NCBI GenBank assembly: GCA_033675265.1
Contig: JAUJYZ010000952.1
Span: 62,001 to 126,000, forward strand
Source: Actinostola sp. cb2023
Lineage: Eukaryota > Cnidaria > Anthozoa > Actiniaria > Actinostolidae
Length of the DNA: 64,000 bases
Direction: 5' to 3'
A model generated the notes under the pieces. The model saw nothing but the letters and a program-made list of their open reading frames with translations, was not told the DNA's origin and did not search any database. The translations under genes were made by a program, and so were the position numbers. This document shows, in pieces, positions 51,145 to 59,717 of the stretch (position 1 is its first letter; every line of letters begins with the position of its first letter).

Positions 51145-51492
51145 ATGGTGTTCACAATCACGATGGTGGGGTTCGGAGGTATGATGCGAGGGATTCAAAA
51201 CAAAGTGGTGCACGCCGCCCAAGAAGCCGTGGAGGTGGGGAAACAAGCCGTGGGCAACGTGGGCGCTCAAGTGGCTCGAGACGTGTTGAACGAAGGTCGC
51301 GATTTCAAAGACGCGATACTGAATCGGGCGTTGGAAAAATCACAAGCTCTACAACGTTATTCCGGTCCTACACCTTCAGTTTCCCATAAAAGGCCTCGAC
51401 GCAAGAGACGCGCCCCTACGGCTACAGCCATCAAGAAAAAGAAACCACGAAGACGCAAGAAACAACCCAATACCTTTGACATATTCGATTAA
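51145..51492 (+). CDS. Small virion protein with amphipathic N-terminus and basic C-terminus
   Basis: 115 residues from ATG 51145 (MVFTITMVGFGGMMRG). A Gly/Met-rich hydrophobic start is followed by amphipathic helices (VVHAAQEAVEVGKQAVGNV) and a very basic end (KRPRRKRRAPTATAIKKKK). Position between penton and hexon and this layout resemble adenovirus pVI/pX-like internal proteins; that is inference. TAATG overlap with the next gene. Confidence 0.55.
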   Translation: MVFTITMVGFGGMMRGIQNKVVHAAQEAVEVGKQAVGNVGAQVARDVLNEGRDFKDAILNRALEKSQALQRYSGPTPSVSHKRPRRKRRAPTATAIKKKKPRRRKKQPNTFDIFD

Positions 51493-52919
51493 TGATGTTA
51501 GGCGGTGCTGGGCGCAAACGTTCCGGGGGTGTGGAAAGTGCCGGACGGGTCATCCCCGTCAAGAAAGCTCAATTGGGCGATTTGTTTAGCCCGTTGCCGA
51601 CGGAAATCTCGGTGAAAGACGGCTACTGGCAAGATTACTACCCCACTCAAGCCACTTTCAGCCCGTGTCATTTCTTCATCCCACAGTCTACCGATTTCAT
51701 CGACATGGGGATGTGTCAACTCACTTTGGGGGTGAAACTCATCCAAGCCGACGGGTCGGACATGGCGGCGGGGTTGAACATTGGCGTGGTGAACAATGTG
51801 GGGCATTCGTTGATCAAACGCTTCGACGTGAAATTAAACGACACGTCGGTCGGCGAACCCACTGACCTGTACCATTACAAGGCGTACGACTCCAATTTGA
51901 GAAATTTCACCCCCGACCAAAAAGACAATTACCTGCAGATCGAAGGTTGGTACACGGACGAAGCCACCGACGCCAAGATGGACAATTTCACCACGGGGGC
52001 CATCAATGTTCCCTTGGCGGTGACCGCCGCCAACTACAACAAGGGGTACGACGAACGCACCCGTCTGTTTTACAGCCACTACACCGGTGATGGAACCAAT
52101 GCTGGTGTTGGCACACAAGCCGGACGCGAAGTGTTCTTCACTATCCAACCGGCCGTGGACGTGTTTCAATCGGGGCGTTATTTGGTACCCGGGGTGTCGA
52201 TCGTCATTCAGATCGATTTCAACGACCCCCAATTTGTATTGATGGCTGCAGCCGGGGCCACAGCCCGTTTCAAAATCACCAGTGTGATATTCCGTGTTCG
52301 CCATGTCAAAGTCCAACCCGCTGTTCATTTGGAAATCGAAGACAAGCAGTACAAACAACAACAGACTGTGGTGTACCCTATACGTACCAGCAAACCCATC
52401 CGTCGTACCATGGAACAAGGGAAATCCGTTTTCTCCTTCACCGATCTTTTCCAACAATCGGTACCTGACCAATTGACCATCGGGTTTGTGAAATCGACGG
52501 CCTTCAATGGGGTGTACAATGAAAACCCCTTCAACTTCAAATTGTTTGGACTGAAAGATCTTCGTCTGGTGGTCAATGGAACCGAACGTCCCGTTAACCG
52601 TATTGAATTCAAATCACACGACGGGGTCGAAGGATACGAAATGATGTTTTCGTCGAGCGGAAACATGCACCGAGGGTTTTCCAATGGCATAAAAAGAAAA
52701 GATTACGCCAATGGGAACGCTTTGCTGTGTCTCAATCTAACTCCCGACGGAAAAGACGCCAAGAACTACACGTACAAGAAAAACGAAGGCACGTTGGACC
52801 TGTTCCTGAATTTCAAGGATCCTTTGACCGATAATTTGACGGTCTTGTTTTTACCTGAATTTGAAAACGAAGTCTTGGTGGATCCCAACAAGGTGGTGTT
52901 GATGTCTAAAAATTACTAA
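51492..52919 (+). CDS. Major capsid protein (hexon, double jelly roll)
   Basis: 475 residues, MMLGGAGRKRSGGVESAG. Matches the Polinton/adintovirus major capsid family: an N-terminal arm, LFSPLPTEISVKDGYWQDYY, PQSTDFIDMGMCQLTLGVKL, NNVGHSLIKRFDVKLNDT, YDERTRLFYSHYTG, VSIVIQIDFNDPQF and a second jelly roll from about residue 270 (VHLEIEDKQYKQQQTVVYPI, IRRTMEQGKSVFSFTDLF, FKLFGLKDLRLVVNGTERP), ending LDLFLNFKDPLTDNLTVLFL. Length is usual for the family and the frame is intact. It builds the capsid facets. Confidence 0.9.
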   Translation: MMLGGAGRKRSGGVESAGRVIPVKKAQLGDLFSPLPTEISVKDGYWQDYYPTQATFSPCHFFIPQSTDFIDMGMCQLTLGVKLIQADGSDMAAGLNIGVVNNVGHSLIKRFDVKLNDTSVGEPTDLYHYKAYDSNLRNFTPDQKDNYLQIEGWYTDEATDAKMDNFTTGAINVPLAVTAANYNKGYDERTRLFYSHYTGDGTNAGVGTQAGREVFFTIQPAVDVFQSGRYLVPGVSIVIQIDFNDPQFVLMAAAGATARFKITSVIFRVRHVKVQPAVHLEIEDKQYKQQQTVVYPIRTSKPIRRTMEQGKSVFSFTDLFQQSVPDQLTIGFVKSTAFNGVYNENPFNFKLFGLKDLRLVVNGTERPVNRIEFKSHDGVEGYEMMFSSSGNMHRGFSNGIKRKDYANGNALLCLNLTPDGKDAKNYTYKKNEGTLDLFLNFKDPLTDNLTVLFLPEFENEVLVDPNKVVLMSKNY

Positions 52920-52923
52920 AAAG

Positions 52924-53466
52924 ATGCCCACTGAAGGAGGTTTGGATTCTCAACAATTGCATTGGTTGGTGCGGACCGATAGACGGTTGCGCCCGTCCTT
53001 CCTGGGTGTGTTCCCCGCCGATCGTCTTCCACCTAACCACTCTCCGGGGACCGGATTGATCGTCAACACCGATTTGGCGGACCAACCGGGTACACATTGG
53101 GTCGCCATGTATTGGGACGGCGACGGTCGGTCAGAATTTTTTGACAGTTACGGACAGACCCCTCAGTCGTACCACCCGTCGTGGAGGAACTATTTGGGTC
53201 GCGAGTGTCGCTACACCACCCGAAGTCTTCAAAGCCCTCAGACAACCGTTTGTGGGCATTACTGTCTTTACTACTTGAGTCAACGGGTACGGGGTCGGTC
53301 CTTGAAAGACATTGTGATGACGTTTTCAGGGCCCCCTCGAGTCAACGACCGCCGGGTGTGTCATTGGGTGTGTCGTTCGCCCCGCATATTGCGTAGTCAG
53401 AAAAGTCGTCAGTTTTGTCAAAGTTCTGTGTGTCGTCGCGATGCACACCGACGACGACGTTGTTAA
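52924..53466 (+). CDS. Adenain-like capsid maturation protease
   Basis: 180 residues. Family C5 cysteine protease: PGTHWVAMYW (catalytic H58), FFDSYG (D74), a Gln at 103/106 and TTVCGHYCLYYL (nucleophile C110). RVNDRRVCHWV matches the C-terminal conserved part; the last 25 residues are Arg/Cys-rich. Begins 4 bp after the capsid stop. It should cleave precursor virion proteins. Confidence 0.9.
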   Translation: MPTEGGLDSQQLHWLVRTDRRLRPSFLGVFPADRLPPNHSPGTGLIVNTDLADQPGTHWVAMYWDGDGRSEFFDSYGQTPQSYHPSWRNYLGRECRYTTRSLQSPQTTVCGHYCLYYLSQRVRGRSLKDIVMTFSGPPRVNDRRVCHWVCRSPRILRSQKSRQFCQSSVCRRDAHRRRRC

Positions 53467-53518
53467 GATTTTTGAATAAATACTTGTAACCTAACGTCTC
53501 TGTTTCTTGTATTTGATC

Positions 53519-54163
53519 ATGGAAGGGTTTGATCCTCGTCTGAAGACTCCCTCCAACCTACAGGTGGTGGGCCCCAGCAAATCGGGAAAAACCCATTGGG
53601 TGCGACGGATGATCCAAGAACGTCAAGATATGTTCCGACAACCGCTTTCCCGGGTGGTGTACTGTTATGGAGAATGGCAACCGATGTTCGACACCTTTCC
53701 CAAAGAAGTGCAGTGGGTGAAAGGCATGCCTGAAGACTTTTACGAAAAGTTTGAAGGACAGCCGGGTCTGTTGGTGTTGGACGATTTGATGGCTGAGTGT
53801 TCGAACAACGATGCTGTGGAAAAACTTTTCACCCGTGGGTCGCATCACCGTCAATTGACCACGGTGTTGTTGACACAGAATTTGTTCCGCAAAGGTCAAC
53901 GCACGCAGAGTTTGAATGCCCATTACGTGGTGGCGTTTAAAAACCCCCGAGATCGGTCGCAAATGGCTTTTTTGTTCCGTCAGGCGTTTCCTAAACAAAA
54001 ACACCCCGAAGAAGCATTTAAAGACGCCACCGACCAACCGTACGGTTATTTGTTGTTCGACTTTGAAACGGACACACCTGAGACGTTGCGGTTGCGTACC
54101 AATATTTTCCCCACGGACACCGGGGCTCAAGAAGTCTACGTGAACAAAGAATGGATGAAATGA
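53519..54163 (+). CDS. Genome-packaging ATPase (FtsK/HerA, A32-like)
   Basis: 214 residues from ATG 53519. Walker A GPSKSGKT at 18-25, Walker B LLVLDD at 84-89, then TTVLLTQNLFRKG (sensor-like Gln) and VVAFKNPRDRSQM. Typical of Polinton ATPases in length. It drives DNA into preformed capsids. Its end overlaps the next start by 13 nt. Confidence 0.9.
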   Translation: MEGFDPRLKTPSNLQVVGPSKSGKTHWVRRMIQERQDMFRQPLSRVVYCYGEWQPMFDTFPKEVQWVKGMPEDFYEKFEGQPGLLVLDDLMAECSNNDAVEKLFTRGSHHRQLTTVLLTQNLFRKGQRTQSLNAHYVVAFKNPRDRSQMAFLFRQAFPKQKHPEEAFKDATDQPYGYLLFDFETDTPETLRLRTNIFPTDTGAQEVYVNKEWMK

Positions 54164-55234
54164 TCTTATCGGGGGCCGATGACGGTTGGGATGAGGAAAC
54201 CTACTCTCCGCTGGACACACCGCCCATCGACGGGGTGTTGGAAAAACACACCTACTTCTTCCCCACAACCGCCCTCAACTACAGAGTTCCAACGCGATCT
54301 TGTACGGTTGGCTCTTATCCCCAACGAAGAGACGTTTATGGTGATGTGGAGACGATTTCACCAATTGAGTGCTATACAACAACGGACACCTGAAGAGGAA
54401 GCAGAGTTTGTTGATTTAACCGAACGTTTGAATGTGCTGCAAAAGGAATGGGGTGAAGAGATAGAAAGAGAACGAGCAGAACAAGTGTCTGCTGTGGATG
54501 CACTTTTGGAAAGCATGACCGAACCACCCGACGGCACCTCCACACCCAACCCCGTCTTATCTCCAATCCCACCGACGCCTCCGGGTTCATCCCCGGATTC
54601 ATCCCCGGGGCCAATACCGGATTCACCACCATCATCACCATCACCATCACCACTACCATCTCCACCCCGAGTGCAGACCACCACCACGGCATCGACACCT
54701 CAACAACGATCTGTGGTTGGTCGAAAAACCCCACGCACTCGTCCACTTCAAAGACCTTCTTCTTCTTCTTCTTCGTCTCCTTCTTCCTCCCAGATGTCCT
54801 TCACCCAACAACGGCGGCAATTGGAGACCACCATCCAACGGGTGGAACGTGAATTGTTTGATAACTCTTTACCCTATGCACGGGTGCAACGGTTGCAGCA
54901 GAAACTGACTGAAATGGAAGAACGGCTGGCAGAAATGAATAACAACCGCAGTAGCCCCGCACAACGCCGTCGCGAAACTGTCCGACGGCGGGGAAGTGAA
55001 CAAAATGTCACTTCGGCCACCAGTCGAGAGTCCTTGGGTCGGGGGGACCACAGAACCACTACCACTACCCATACGACCACCACGGTACGGAAGGGCCGTC
55101 GTCCGATCACTCGACGGAATTCGCGCAGCGTTTCGTCCCCCTTATCTTCTTCTTCGGCTTCTTCCACTCCTCAACGGGGACAAGGGGACATCAATCAATT
55201 GATTGAACATCTGAAGAAAAAAAAGCATAAATAA
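54151..55234 (+). CDS. Ser/Pro/Arg-rich protein, probable frame change near its start
   Basis: Frame 1 from 54151 (MDEMILSGADDGWDEETY) looks like a natural acidic N-terminus, but the well-behaved body lies in frame 2 from about 54285: RDLVRLALIPNEETF, AEFVDLTERLNVLQKEW, a long Pro/Ser linker (PPTPPGSSPDSSPG), a coiled coil (LQQKLTEMEERLAEMNNN), and an Arg/Thr/Ser-rich tail. Either frame 2 starts at 54179 or a single indel separates the two. No family recognised. Confidence 0.55.
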
Positions 55235-55271
55235 GAAACGACTGTTAATTGGAAAAGACACACGTGGAAAG

Positions 55272-55505
55272 ATGAAAGGCGGAAGAATTAAACGAAGAAC
55301 CCAACGCGGGACCGGTGTGAAATCCTTTATTCGAGGTGTTGGGAAGACTGTAAAACTGGGTCAAAGGGCCATGAATTTGAGAAATTATCTGAGTCAAGCC
55401 TTTAAGAAAGGTCAAAAAGACGGATGGACTGTGAAAAAGGGGGGCGGAAAAATGACCGGCGGCCGTAAAAGAAGAAGAAGAAGAAGAGTCCCAAAACCTA
55501 TATGA
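55272..55505 (+). CDS. Small Arg/Gly-rich core-like protein
   Basis: 77 residues: MKGGRIKRRTQRGTGVKSF, LGQRAMNLRNYLSQAFKKG and KGGGKMTGGRKRRRRRR. Highly basic, first of a run of such genes. ATGA overlap with the next micro-ORF. Confidence 0.6.
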   Translation: MKGGRIKRRTQRGTGVKSFIRGVGKTVKLGQRAMNLRNYLSQAFKKGQKDGWTVKKGGGKMTGGRKRRRRRRVPKPI

Positions 55506-55564
55506 GTGGTGGATGGAACCCTTTTCGTCCAAAGATCCCACCACGTTTTGGATTCGGTCTATAG
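55502..55564 (+). CDS. 20-residue micro-ORF
   Basis: MSGGWNPFRPKIPPRFGFGL, starting in an ATGA overlap with the upstream stop. Its GGW/FRP/RFGFG composition looks non-random, but coding is unproven. Confidence 0.3.
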   Translation: MSGGWNPFRPKIPPRFGFGL

Positions 55565-55567
55565 GAA

Positions 55568-55687
55568 ATGTCGACTAAACGCCGTCGTTTGAAACAGCGT
55601 CGTCTGCGGAGGGTGAAACCCGGAAGACGGATTCGTCATAAAGAGTATAAAACAGTGATGTGGAAACAAAGGAGGAAATATCAATGA
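55568..55687 (+). CDS. 39-residue extremely basic protein
   Basis: MSTKRRRLKQRRLRRVKPGR followed by a KQRRKYQ end; nearly half Arg/Lys. Its stop overlaps the next ATG (55684-55687). Protamine- or mu-like DNA condensation is inferred from composition. Confidence 0.45.
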   Translation: MSTKRRRLKQRRLRRVKPGRRIRHKEYKTVMWKQRRKYQ

Positions 55688-56019
55688 TGCGTACTCGTGG
55701 AGGATCAATTGGTTTACTGGGTGGACTTCGCCGACGGCGTCGTGGTGGTCGGATCTCCATCTATAAGGGCGGAAGAAGACGTAGGACGTCGATCCCTATC
55801 TATAAAGGGGGAAGAAGAAGTATAACTGTCTATAAAGGCGGAAGAAGACGTATAACCTCCAGACCTATTTTCAAAGGCTCTGGACAACGTGGTGGAAATT
55901 GGAAATCATTTGTGCACGGTTTGGAGAAATTTGGAAAACGTTTGGCCAACGGGATAGTGGAAACAGTTACTTGTGGTGCCGCTCCAACCCCTTTCAGAGG
56001 TGTTGAAAAAAAATATTGA
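55684..56019 (+). CDS. Basic protein with four Y-K-G-G repeats
   Basis: From ATG 55684 (MMRTRGGSIGLLGGLRRRRR). Four repeats of I-x-(I/V)-(Y/F)-K-G-(G/S) followed by Arg runs at about residues 20-68, then SFVHGLEKFGKRLANGIVE. Likely a core/nucleoprotein of the virion. Confidence 0.6.
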   Translation: MMRTRGGSIGLLGGLRRRRRGGRISIYKGGRRRRTSIPIYKGGRRSITVYKGGRRRITSRPIFKGSGQRGGNWKSFVHGLEKFGKRLANGIVETVTCGAAPTPFRGVEKKY

Positions 56020-56024
56020 AAAAA

Positions 56025-56328
56025 ATGGCTAGAAGAAGAAGACGACAACCGGTAAAATCCATTGTCAACCAGCGTGGAGGTTTTTTTGGATTATTTGCAC
56101 GTGCCGCAATACGACGGATGCTTAGTGCCGGAGCAAGAAGGGCTATTACGGGAGCCGCAAGACGAGCACTCAAACGAAGACTCTCCAAAACAATAGTGAA
56201 AACTTTGGCTAAGAAAGCTCTTAAAAAAGCAGGTCCAGCATTGGTGTGGTCCAGCAGGTGTGAGCTCAGGGGTTGGTTTTGCTGGGGAAGCTATCATGAA
56301 TAAGATTGCTGCCAAAAAGAATAAATAG
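56025..56328 (+). CDS. Basic virion protein with a frame change near its end
   Basis: MARRRRRQPVKSIVNQRG start, then GFFGLFARAAIRRMLSAGA and long amphipathic basic helices (ARRALKRRLSKTIVKTLAKK). Around 56246-56252 the likely frame moves; the neighbouring frame offers a Gly/Ala-rich continuation ending IMNKIAAKKNK at 56328, whereas the original frame ends at 56303 with an atypical Cys/Trp tail. Confidence 0.5.
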
Positions 56329-56358
56329 ATAAATACTCAAGAGGTTCGTAAGAAAAAA

Positions 56359-56631
56359 ATGGTTGAAAGCTTGGGGTCATCATTGAGGAAGTTGGTTGGG
56401 AAGAAGAAGAAGATGCCTATCGACTGGGGTCTACCGAAATGGATGAATCTACCGAAATGGATGAAAGGTCGCGGGAGTGCATGGTATAAAAAGAAACGTG
56501 CACAGCTTCGCTACGACGGATTACAACAACCATTCCCCCGATTTCAAAGTGGGGGTCAAAGTTTTCCTACAGCCGCAGGTAGAGTGGTATGGAAGAGACC
56601 GAGCAGGAGAAGGAGGAGGAGAAGACGATGA
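56359..56631 (+). CDS. Basic protein with LPKWM duplication
   Basis: 90 residues: MVESLGSSLRKLVGKKKKMP, two adjacent (G/N)LPKWM motifs, RAQLRYDGLQQPFPRFQSGG and a nine-Arg C-terminus. ATGA overlap (56628-56631) with the next gene. Confidence 0.55.
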   Translation: MVESLGSSLRKLVGKKKKMPIDWGLPKWMNLPKWMKGRGSAWYKKKRAQLRYDGLQQPFPRFQSGGQSFPTAAGRVVWKRPSRRRRRRRR

Positions 56632-57092
56632 AGGTAGGAGAACGCGTCAAACGTCAAAGCCGGTATTGGGATGCTCTAAACCGTGGAACGTCAAAACAAC
56701 GACGTCAATTGCTCAAATACGCCACTCCGGATCAAGTGGACGCTATGAGTGAAATCACGTACAATTTCCTTCAGGGACGATTGACAATCCCACGAACTCA
56801 ACTGAAATCGTTGGCCGGTCAGAAAAAACTATGGCGTAAAATAGGCGATCCTGGGAGGAGTCAAAAAGAACGTCGTAAATGGATACAAAAAGGTGGTGGA
56901 GAGAACATGTCTTTATTACTTCGGGGTTTGAAACAAGGAGTGCGTCGAGGGGTCAAACAAGGGGTTCGAAAAGTTCAACGCAACTTCAACAATAGGACTC
57001 AACCGTCTTCAAGACAAACCAACCGACAAGATAAAATACAAGAGTTGGAGCGGGATATTCAAAGGATGGAATCGACGCTCGAAACTATTTAA
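56628..57092 (+). CDS. Conserved Polinton accessory protein (Q-K-G-G type)
   Basis: 154 residues from ATG 56628 (MKVGERVKRQSRYWDALNRG). SKQRRQLLKYATPDQVDAMSE, ITYNFLQGRLTIPRTQLKSL, KKERRKW-like basic segment and IQKGGG match a small protein recurrent in metazoan Polintons/adintoviruses in which a helical domain ends with a QKGG processing-like motif. An amphipathic basic C-terminus (GLKQGVRRGVKQGVRKVQ) follows. Confidence 0.6.
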   Translation: MKVGERVKRQSRYWDALNRGTSKQRRQLLKYATPDQVDAMSEITYNFLQGRLTIPRTQLKSLAGQKKLWRKIGDPGRSQKERRKWIQKGGGENMSLLLRGLKQGVRRGVKQGVRKVQRNFNNRTQPSSRQTNRQDKIQELERDIQRMESTLETI

Positions 57093-57120
57093 GCTTCTTT
57101 CCCAATCTTGGCATGTACTC

Positions 57121-58014
57121 ATGAAGTATACACAGAAAGCGTTCTTGACGATGACACGACCACCCACCACCAACCCACAGACGGGTGGTGGGAGTGGTGT
57201 GGATATGAACCGACTACTGAAAACGATGGCCATGCGTGAAGAAGAATCCAAGACACCTTACACCAATCAGTTGATACAGATGAAAGACGATCTCGACCAG
57301 TTGATGAAAGACGTTAACATTCCCGTAGGCGAAAAATTAAACATGGTCAAAGACAAGTTAATTATGTACCGACGTCTGTTGAAAAAAAGTCGAGCCATTA
57401 GGGGTGCCCCTGTTGCAGGTACGTTGATGGCTACACCTAACCCTTTATCTACTCCAGACACCGCCATAGCAACCGTCAGAGCAAGAACCGGAAGAAGAAG
57501 GTCAAGAACCCCGACACCCCGCGAGGTGGACGCCGTAGAACCTCGGAGGCTGTTTGAACAAAACCCCACCCCCTTGTTTCCCACACCCCCCACCACGGTT
57601 GGAAATAATGATGGTGATGTGGGTGCTCGGACGCGTATGCGAAAAAGTCTCAGAGAGGCAAAAAGGACTTTGGAAGAATTAAAGAACACCCCTGGAAGTA
57701 GCGGTCAAAAGAACAAGAGAGCGAAGAAGAAAAAGAAGAAACAACAGAAAGGCCGAGGGTGGACGACGAACAAGGGTTGGGTCCCCCAACCTGGAGAGCC
57801 AGGGTTTACTTGGAAAAACTGGAAAAAAGGAGGAAGTCTTCTACCCAAACAGAAATGGTGGACGGCAAATTTGGGGGATCCTGTATCCGTTAACTATTAC
57901 GGAAAACAGAAAGGGCGAGGATGGACAACGAGCATGGGATGGGTTCCTGAACCCGGTGAACCTGATGACTATTGGAAAGGCAAGGTGGAAGTCTTCCAGC
58001 CTTTGATCCCTTAA
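57121..58014 (+). CDS. Late accessory protein with a C-terminal duplication
   Basis: 297 residues. LIQMKDDLDQLMKDVNIPVG and KLNMVKDKLIMYRRLLKK match a short helical domain common in Polinton accessory proteins. A Pro/Thr-rich linker and basic KNKRAKKKKKKQ precede two copies of QKGRGWTT(N/S).GWVP(Q/E)PGEP (about residues 210-290). Last gene of the rightward block. Confidence 0.55.
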   Translation: MKYTQKAFLTMTRPPTTNPQTGGGSGVDMNRLLKTMAMREEESKTPYTNQLIQMKDDLDQLMKDVNIPVGEKLNMVKDKLIMYRRLLKKSRAIRGAPVAGTLMATPNPLSTPDTAIATVRARTGRRRSRTPTPREVDAVEPRRLFEQNPTPLFPTPPTTVGNNDGDVGARTRMRKSLREAKRTLEELKNTPGSSGQKNKRAKKKKKKQQKGRGWTTNKGWVPQPGEPGFTWKNWKKGGSLLPKQKWWTANLGDPVSVNYYGKQKGRGWTTSMGWVPEPGEPDDYWKGKVEVFQPLIP

Positions 58015-58114
58015 AAAAACATACCTCTTTTTTCTATGTCCCACCTCGTTCATGGAAACGTGTACGTTTTGCACGACAATAAAAAAAACAGTTGTGTTTT
58101 CAAACTAGTTTTAT
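58015..58114. terminator. Back-to-back polyadenylation signals
   Basis: AATAAA at 58078-58083 serves the rightward genes; AATAAA on the minus strand at 58110-58115 overlaps the TAA of the leftward gene. Convergent transcription ends here. Confidence 0.6.
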
Positions 58115-58233
58115 TGTGTCTTCTTTTTACAACAATTTTCACGTAACGCGTGACGACGAACAAATAACTGAAAAGCCTTTAACACGGCTTGAACCAATTC
58201 AACCAAGGCGAACCACCACCACGGACGATGCAT
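58111..58233 (-). CDS. 40-residue small hydrophobic protein
   Basis: MHRPWWWFALVELVQAVLKA, then a basic Cys-containing tail. Starts 2 bp after the preceding stop, as expected for a coupled gene. Possibly membrane-active. Confidence 0.4.
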   Translation of the reverse strand: MHRPWWWFALVELVQAVLKAFQLFVRRHALRENCCKKKTQ

Positions 58234-58235
58234 GT

Positions 58236-58715
58236 CTAGGTTTGTTGCAACAAGTATTCTAACTGGTTTAATTCTTGAACCAACTGTTGTTCGGGTGTGA
58301 TGACCGTCTCTCCTTCTTGCACTACTTGTTCCACACACACTTCTTTATCTGGTTTCTTTCTCCTGACACGTCTCTCTTCTTTTCTTTTGCGTTTTGCTTT
58401 CAGCTCTGTTGGTTGTGGGTTGGAGAACGTTGTGGGGTCTGGTTGAGGAGTCACATTTAAACATTCGTGGGTGACCTTTACTTGATCCCGATACTTTTTC
58501 TTTTCACGGTTTACCAACTGCAGCTTGGATCCCAGCTCTCGTACAATCTGTTCGACCAAAGAATCAACTTCACTGAACCCGATCGATTCTGTTGAACTGA
58601 AAACCAACGCTTCTTGTATTCTTTCATCCCAGGCCGATACCATTTTTCCCCATTGCGTTAAAACATCTATGGCACGGAGACGCTCTTGAAAACGGTCTAA
58701 CCCGAACAGATCCAT
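58236..58715 (-). CDS. Right-arm coiled-coil protein
   Basis: 159 residues, MDLFGLDRFQERLRAIDVL. Helical N-terminus (VSAWDERIQEALVFSS), a central charged region with RRVRRKKPDKE, and a Gln/Leu-rich helical end (EQQLVQELNQLEYLLQQ). No family recognised. Confidence 0.55.
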   Translation of the reverse strand: MDLFGLDRFQERLRAIDVLTQWGKMVSAWDERIQEALVFSSTESIGFSEVDSLVEQIVRELGSKLQLVNREKKKYRDQVKVTHECLNVTPQPDPTTFSNPQPTELKAKRKRKEERRVRRKKPDKEVCVEQVVQEGETVITPEQQLVQELNQLEYLLQQT

Positions 58716-58763
58716 GGTGTAAGTGAAGTGGTTTTCGTGGAAGTTAAGAATTTATGCTGGTTT

Positions 58764-59087
58764 TTATGGCTCGTCTTGATTTTCTATTCCTTGTTGGAAC
58801 ATTGTTTCGCACGAATCGAGGAACATCGACAAGTCACGAGTTTCACGAGCCAACGGTTTAAGGAAAGAAATCCAACGCTCGAAGTCTTTAATCGAAACCT
58901 CACTTAAATCACTTTCGATCACCTCCCAGCAGGCTGTTCTGATTTTTGACAACCATACTGAACAACCTTCTTCCATCCTCTGAGCTTTTTCCATCACTTC
59001 TTGCTTCGAACTCATCTTCATCTTCTTTTCTAGGATCTCTGTGATTTCTTCCTGCATCCTCTTCATCCTCTTCACCGTACAAGCCAT
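58764..59087 (-). CDS. Right-arm helical protein
   Basis: 107 residues, MACTVKRMKRMQEEITEILE. Predominantly helical; LSEVSIKDFERWISFLKPLA near the C-terminus. Overlaps the upstream ORF by 179 nt in another frame. Confidence 0.5.
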   Translation of the reverse strand: MACTVKRMKRMQEEITEILEKKMKMSSKQEVMEKAQRMEEGCSVWLSKIRTACWEVIESDLSEVSIKDFERWISFLKPLARETRDLSMFLDSCETMFQQGIENQDEP

Positions 59088-59325
59088 GATCGGTTGTGGT
59101 TGGAATACGCCATGTCCTTGAATTTATCATCTCGTCCAACTCCTTCAATCTTTCATACAACACTTCGTCTGCAGCCTCTTTCACTTCATCTTCTTTTTCT
59201 TTTGTCTGCTTGTCCAAAATCGGTAACAGATGTTCCACCGCTTGGTTCAACATTCTGTCTTGCATATCCATCAACGTTTTCAAGTGTATAAACAACACGC
59301 CAATCTCTTCTAGAGCACTCTTCAT
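58909..59325 (-). CDS. Right-arm helical protein, possibly joined to the next ORF
   Basis: MKSALEEIGVLFIHLKTLMD start with clear heptads to about residue 75 (ERLKELDEMINSRTW). Beyond 59090 the composition becomes acidic/low complexity, as if out of frame relative to the neighbour starting at 59087. Either two overlapping genes or one gene with a break near 59090. Confidence 0.5.
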   Translation of the reverse strand: MKSALEEIGVLFIHLKTLMDMQDRMLNQAVEHLLPILDKQTKEKEDEVKEAADEVLYERLKELDEMINSRTWRIPTTTDHGLYGEEDEEDAGRNHRDPRKEDEDEFEARSDGKSSEDGRRLFSMVVKNQNSLLGGDRK

Positions 59326-59367
59326 GGTGAGCTGTGTTTCAATCCGAAGGTGAATACAAATGATCGT

Positions 59368-59457
59368 TCAACCCGTGCGTCTTTGAAGATAACGATGCAC
59401 TTCATCCAACTGGGCATCCGTGCTCGGTCCATTTTTCTCTTTTCCTCTTTTTGGCAT
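59368..59457 (-). CDS. 29-residue micro-ORF
   Basis: MPKRGKEKNGPSTDAQLDEV then HRYLQRRTG; polar and helical. It fills the gap between two leftward genes. Coding is unproven. Confidence 0.25.
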   Translation of the reverse strand: MPKRGKEKNGPSTDAQLDEVHRYLQRRTG

Positions 59458-59486
59458 GCAACAACAAATCAATAACGCAATACAGT

Positions 59487-59717
59487 TCAAACAACAATTT
59501 TGGATCTTCCCCCACATGTTTCTTCTTCTTCTTCTTCTTCTTCAAGGGTTGCGAGAGGTTTTGACAAGTGTAAAGAAACCGACTCTTCTTCTAGCTTTTC
59601 GATGTCCCGATCCGGTAGCAGGCTTGACAGTGCCCGTATTAGAAAATAAACCACTACTTGGAAAACCAATGTAAAGGTAAACGCAGCCAAAAAAATTGTC
59701 CACCCGCACACAGCCAT
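59487..59717 (-). CDS. Single-pass membrane protein
   Basis: 76 residues from ATG 59717 (TAATG overlap with upstream stop). MAVCGWTIFLAAFTFTLVFQ and VVVYFLIRAL form a long N-terminal hydrophobic segment, then an acidic tail with seven Glu in a row. Likely membrane-anchored. Confidence 0.5.
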   Translation of the reverse strand: MAVCGWTIFLAAFTFTLVFQVVVYFLIRALSSLLPDRDIEKLEEESVSLHLSKPLATLEEEEEEEETCGGRSKIVV

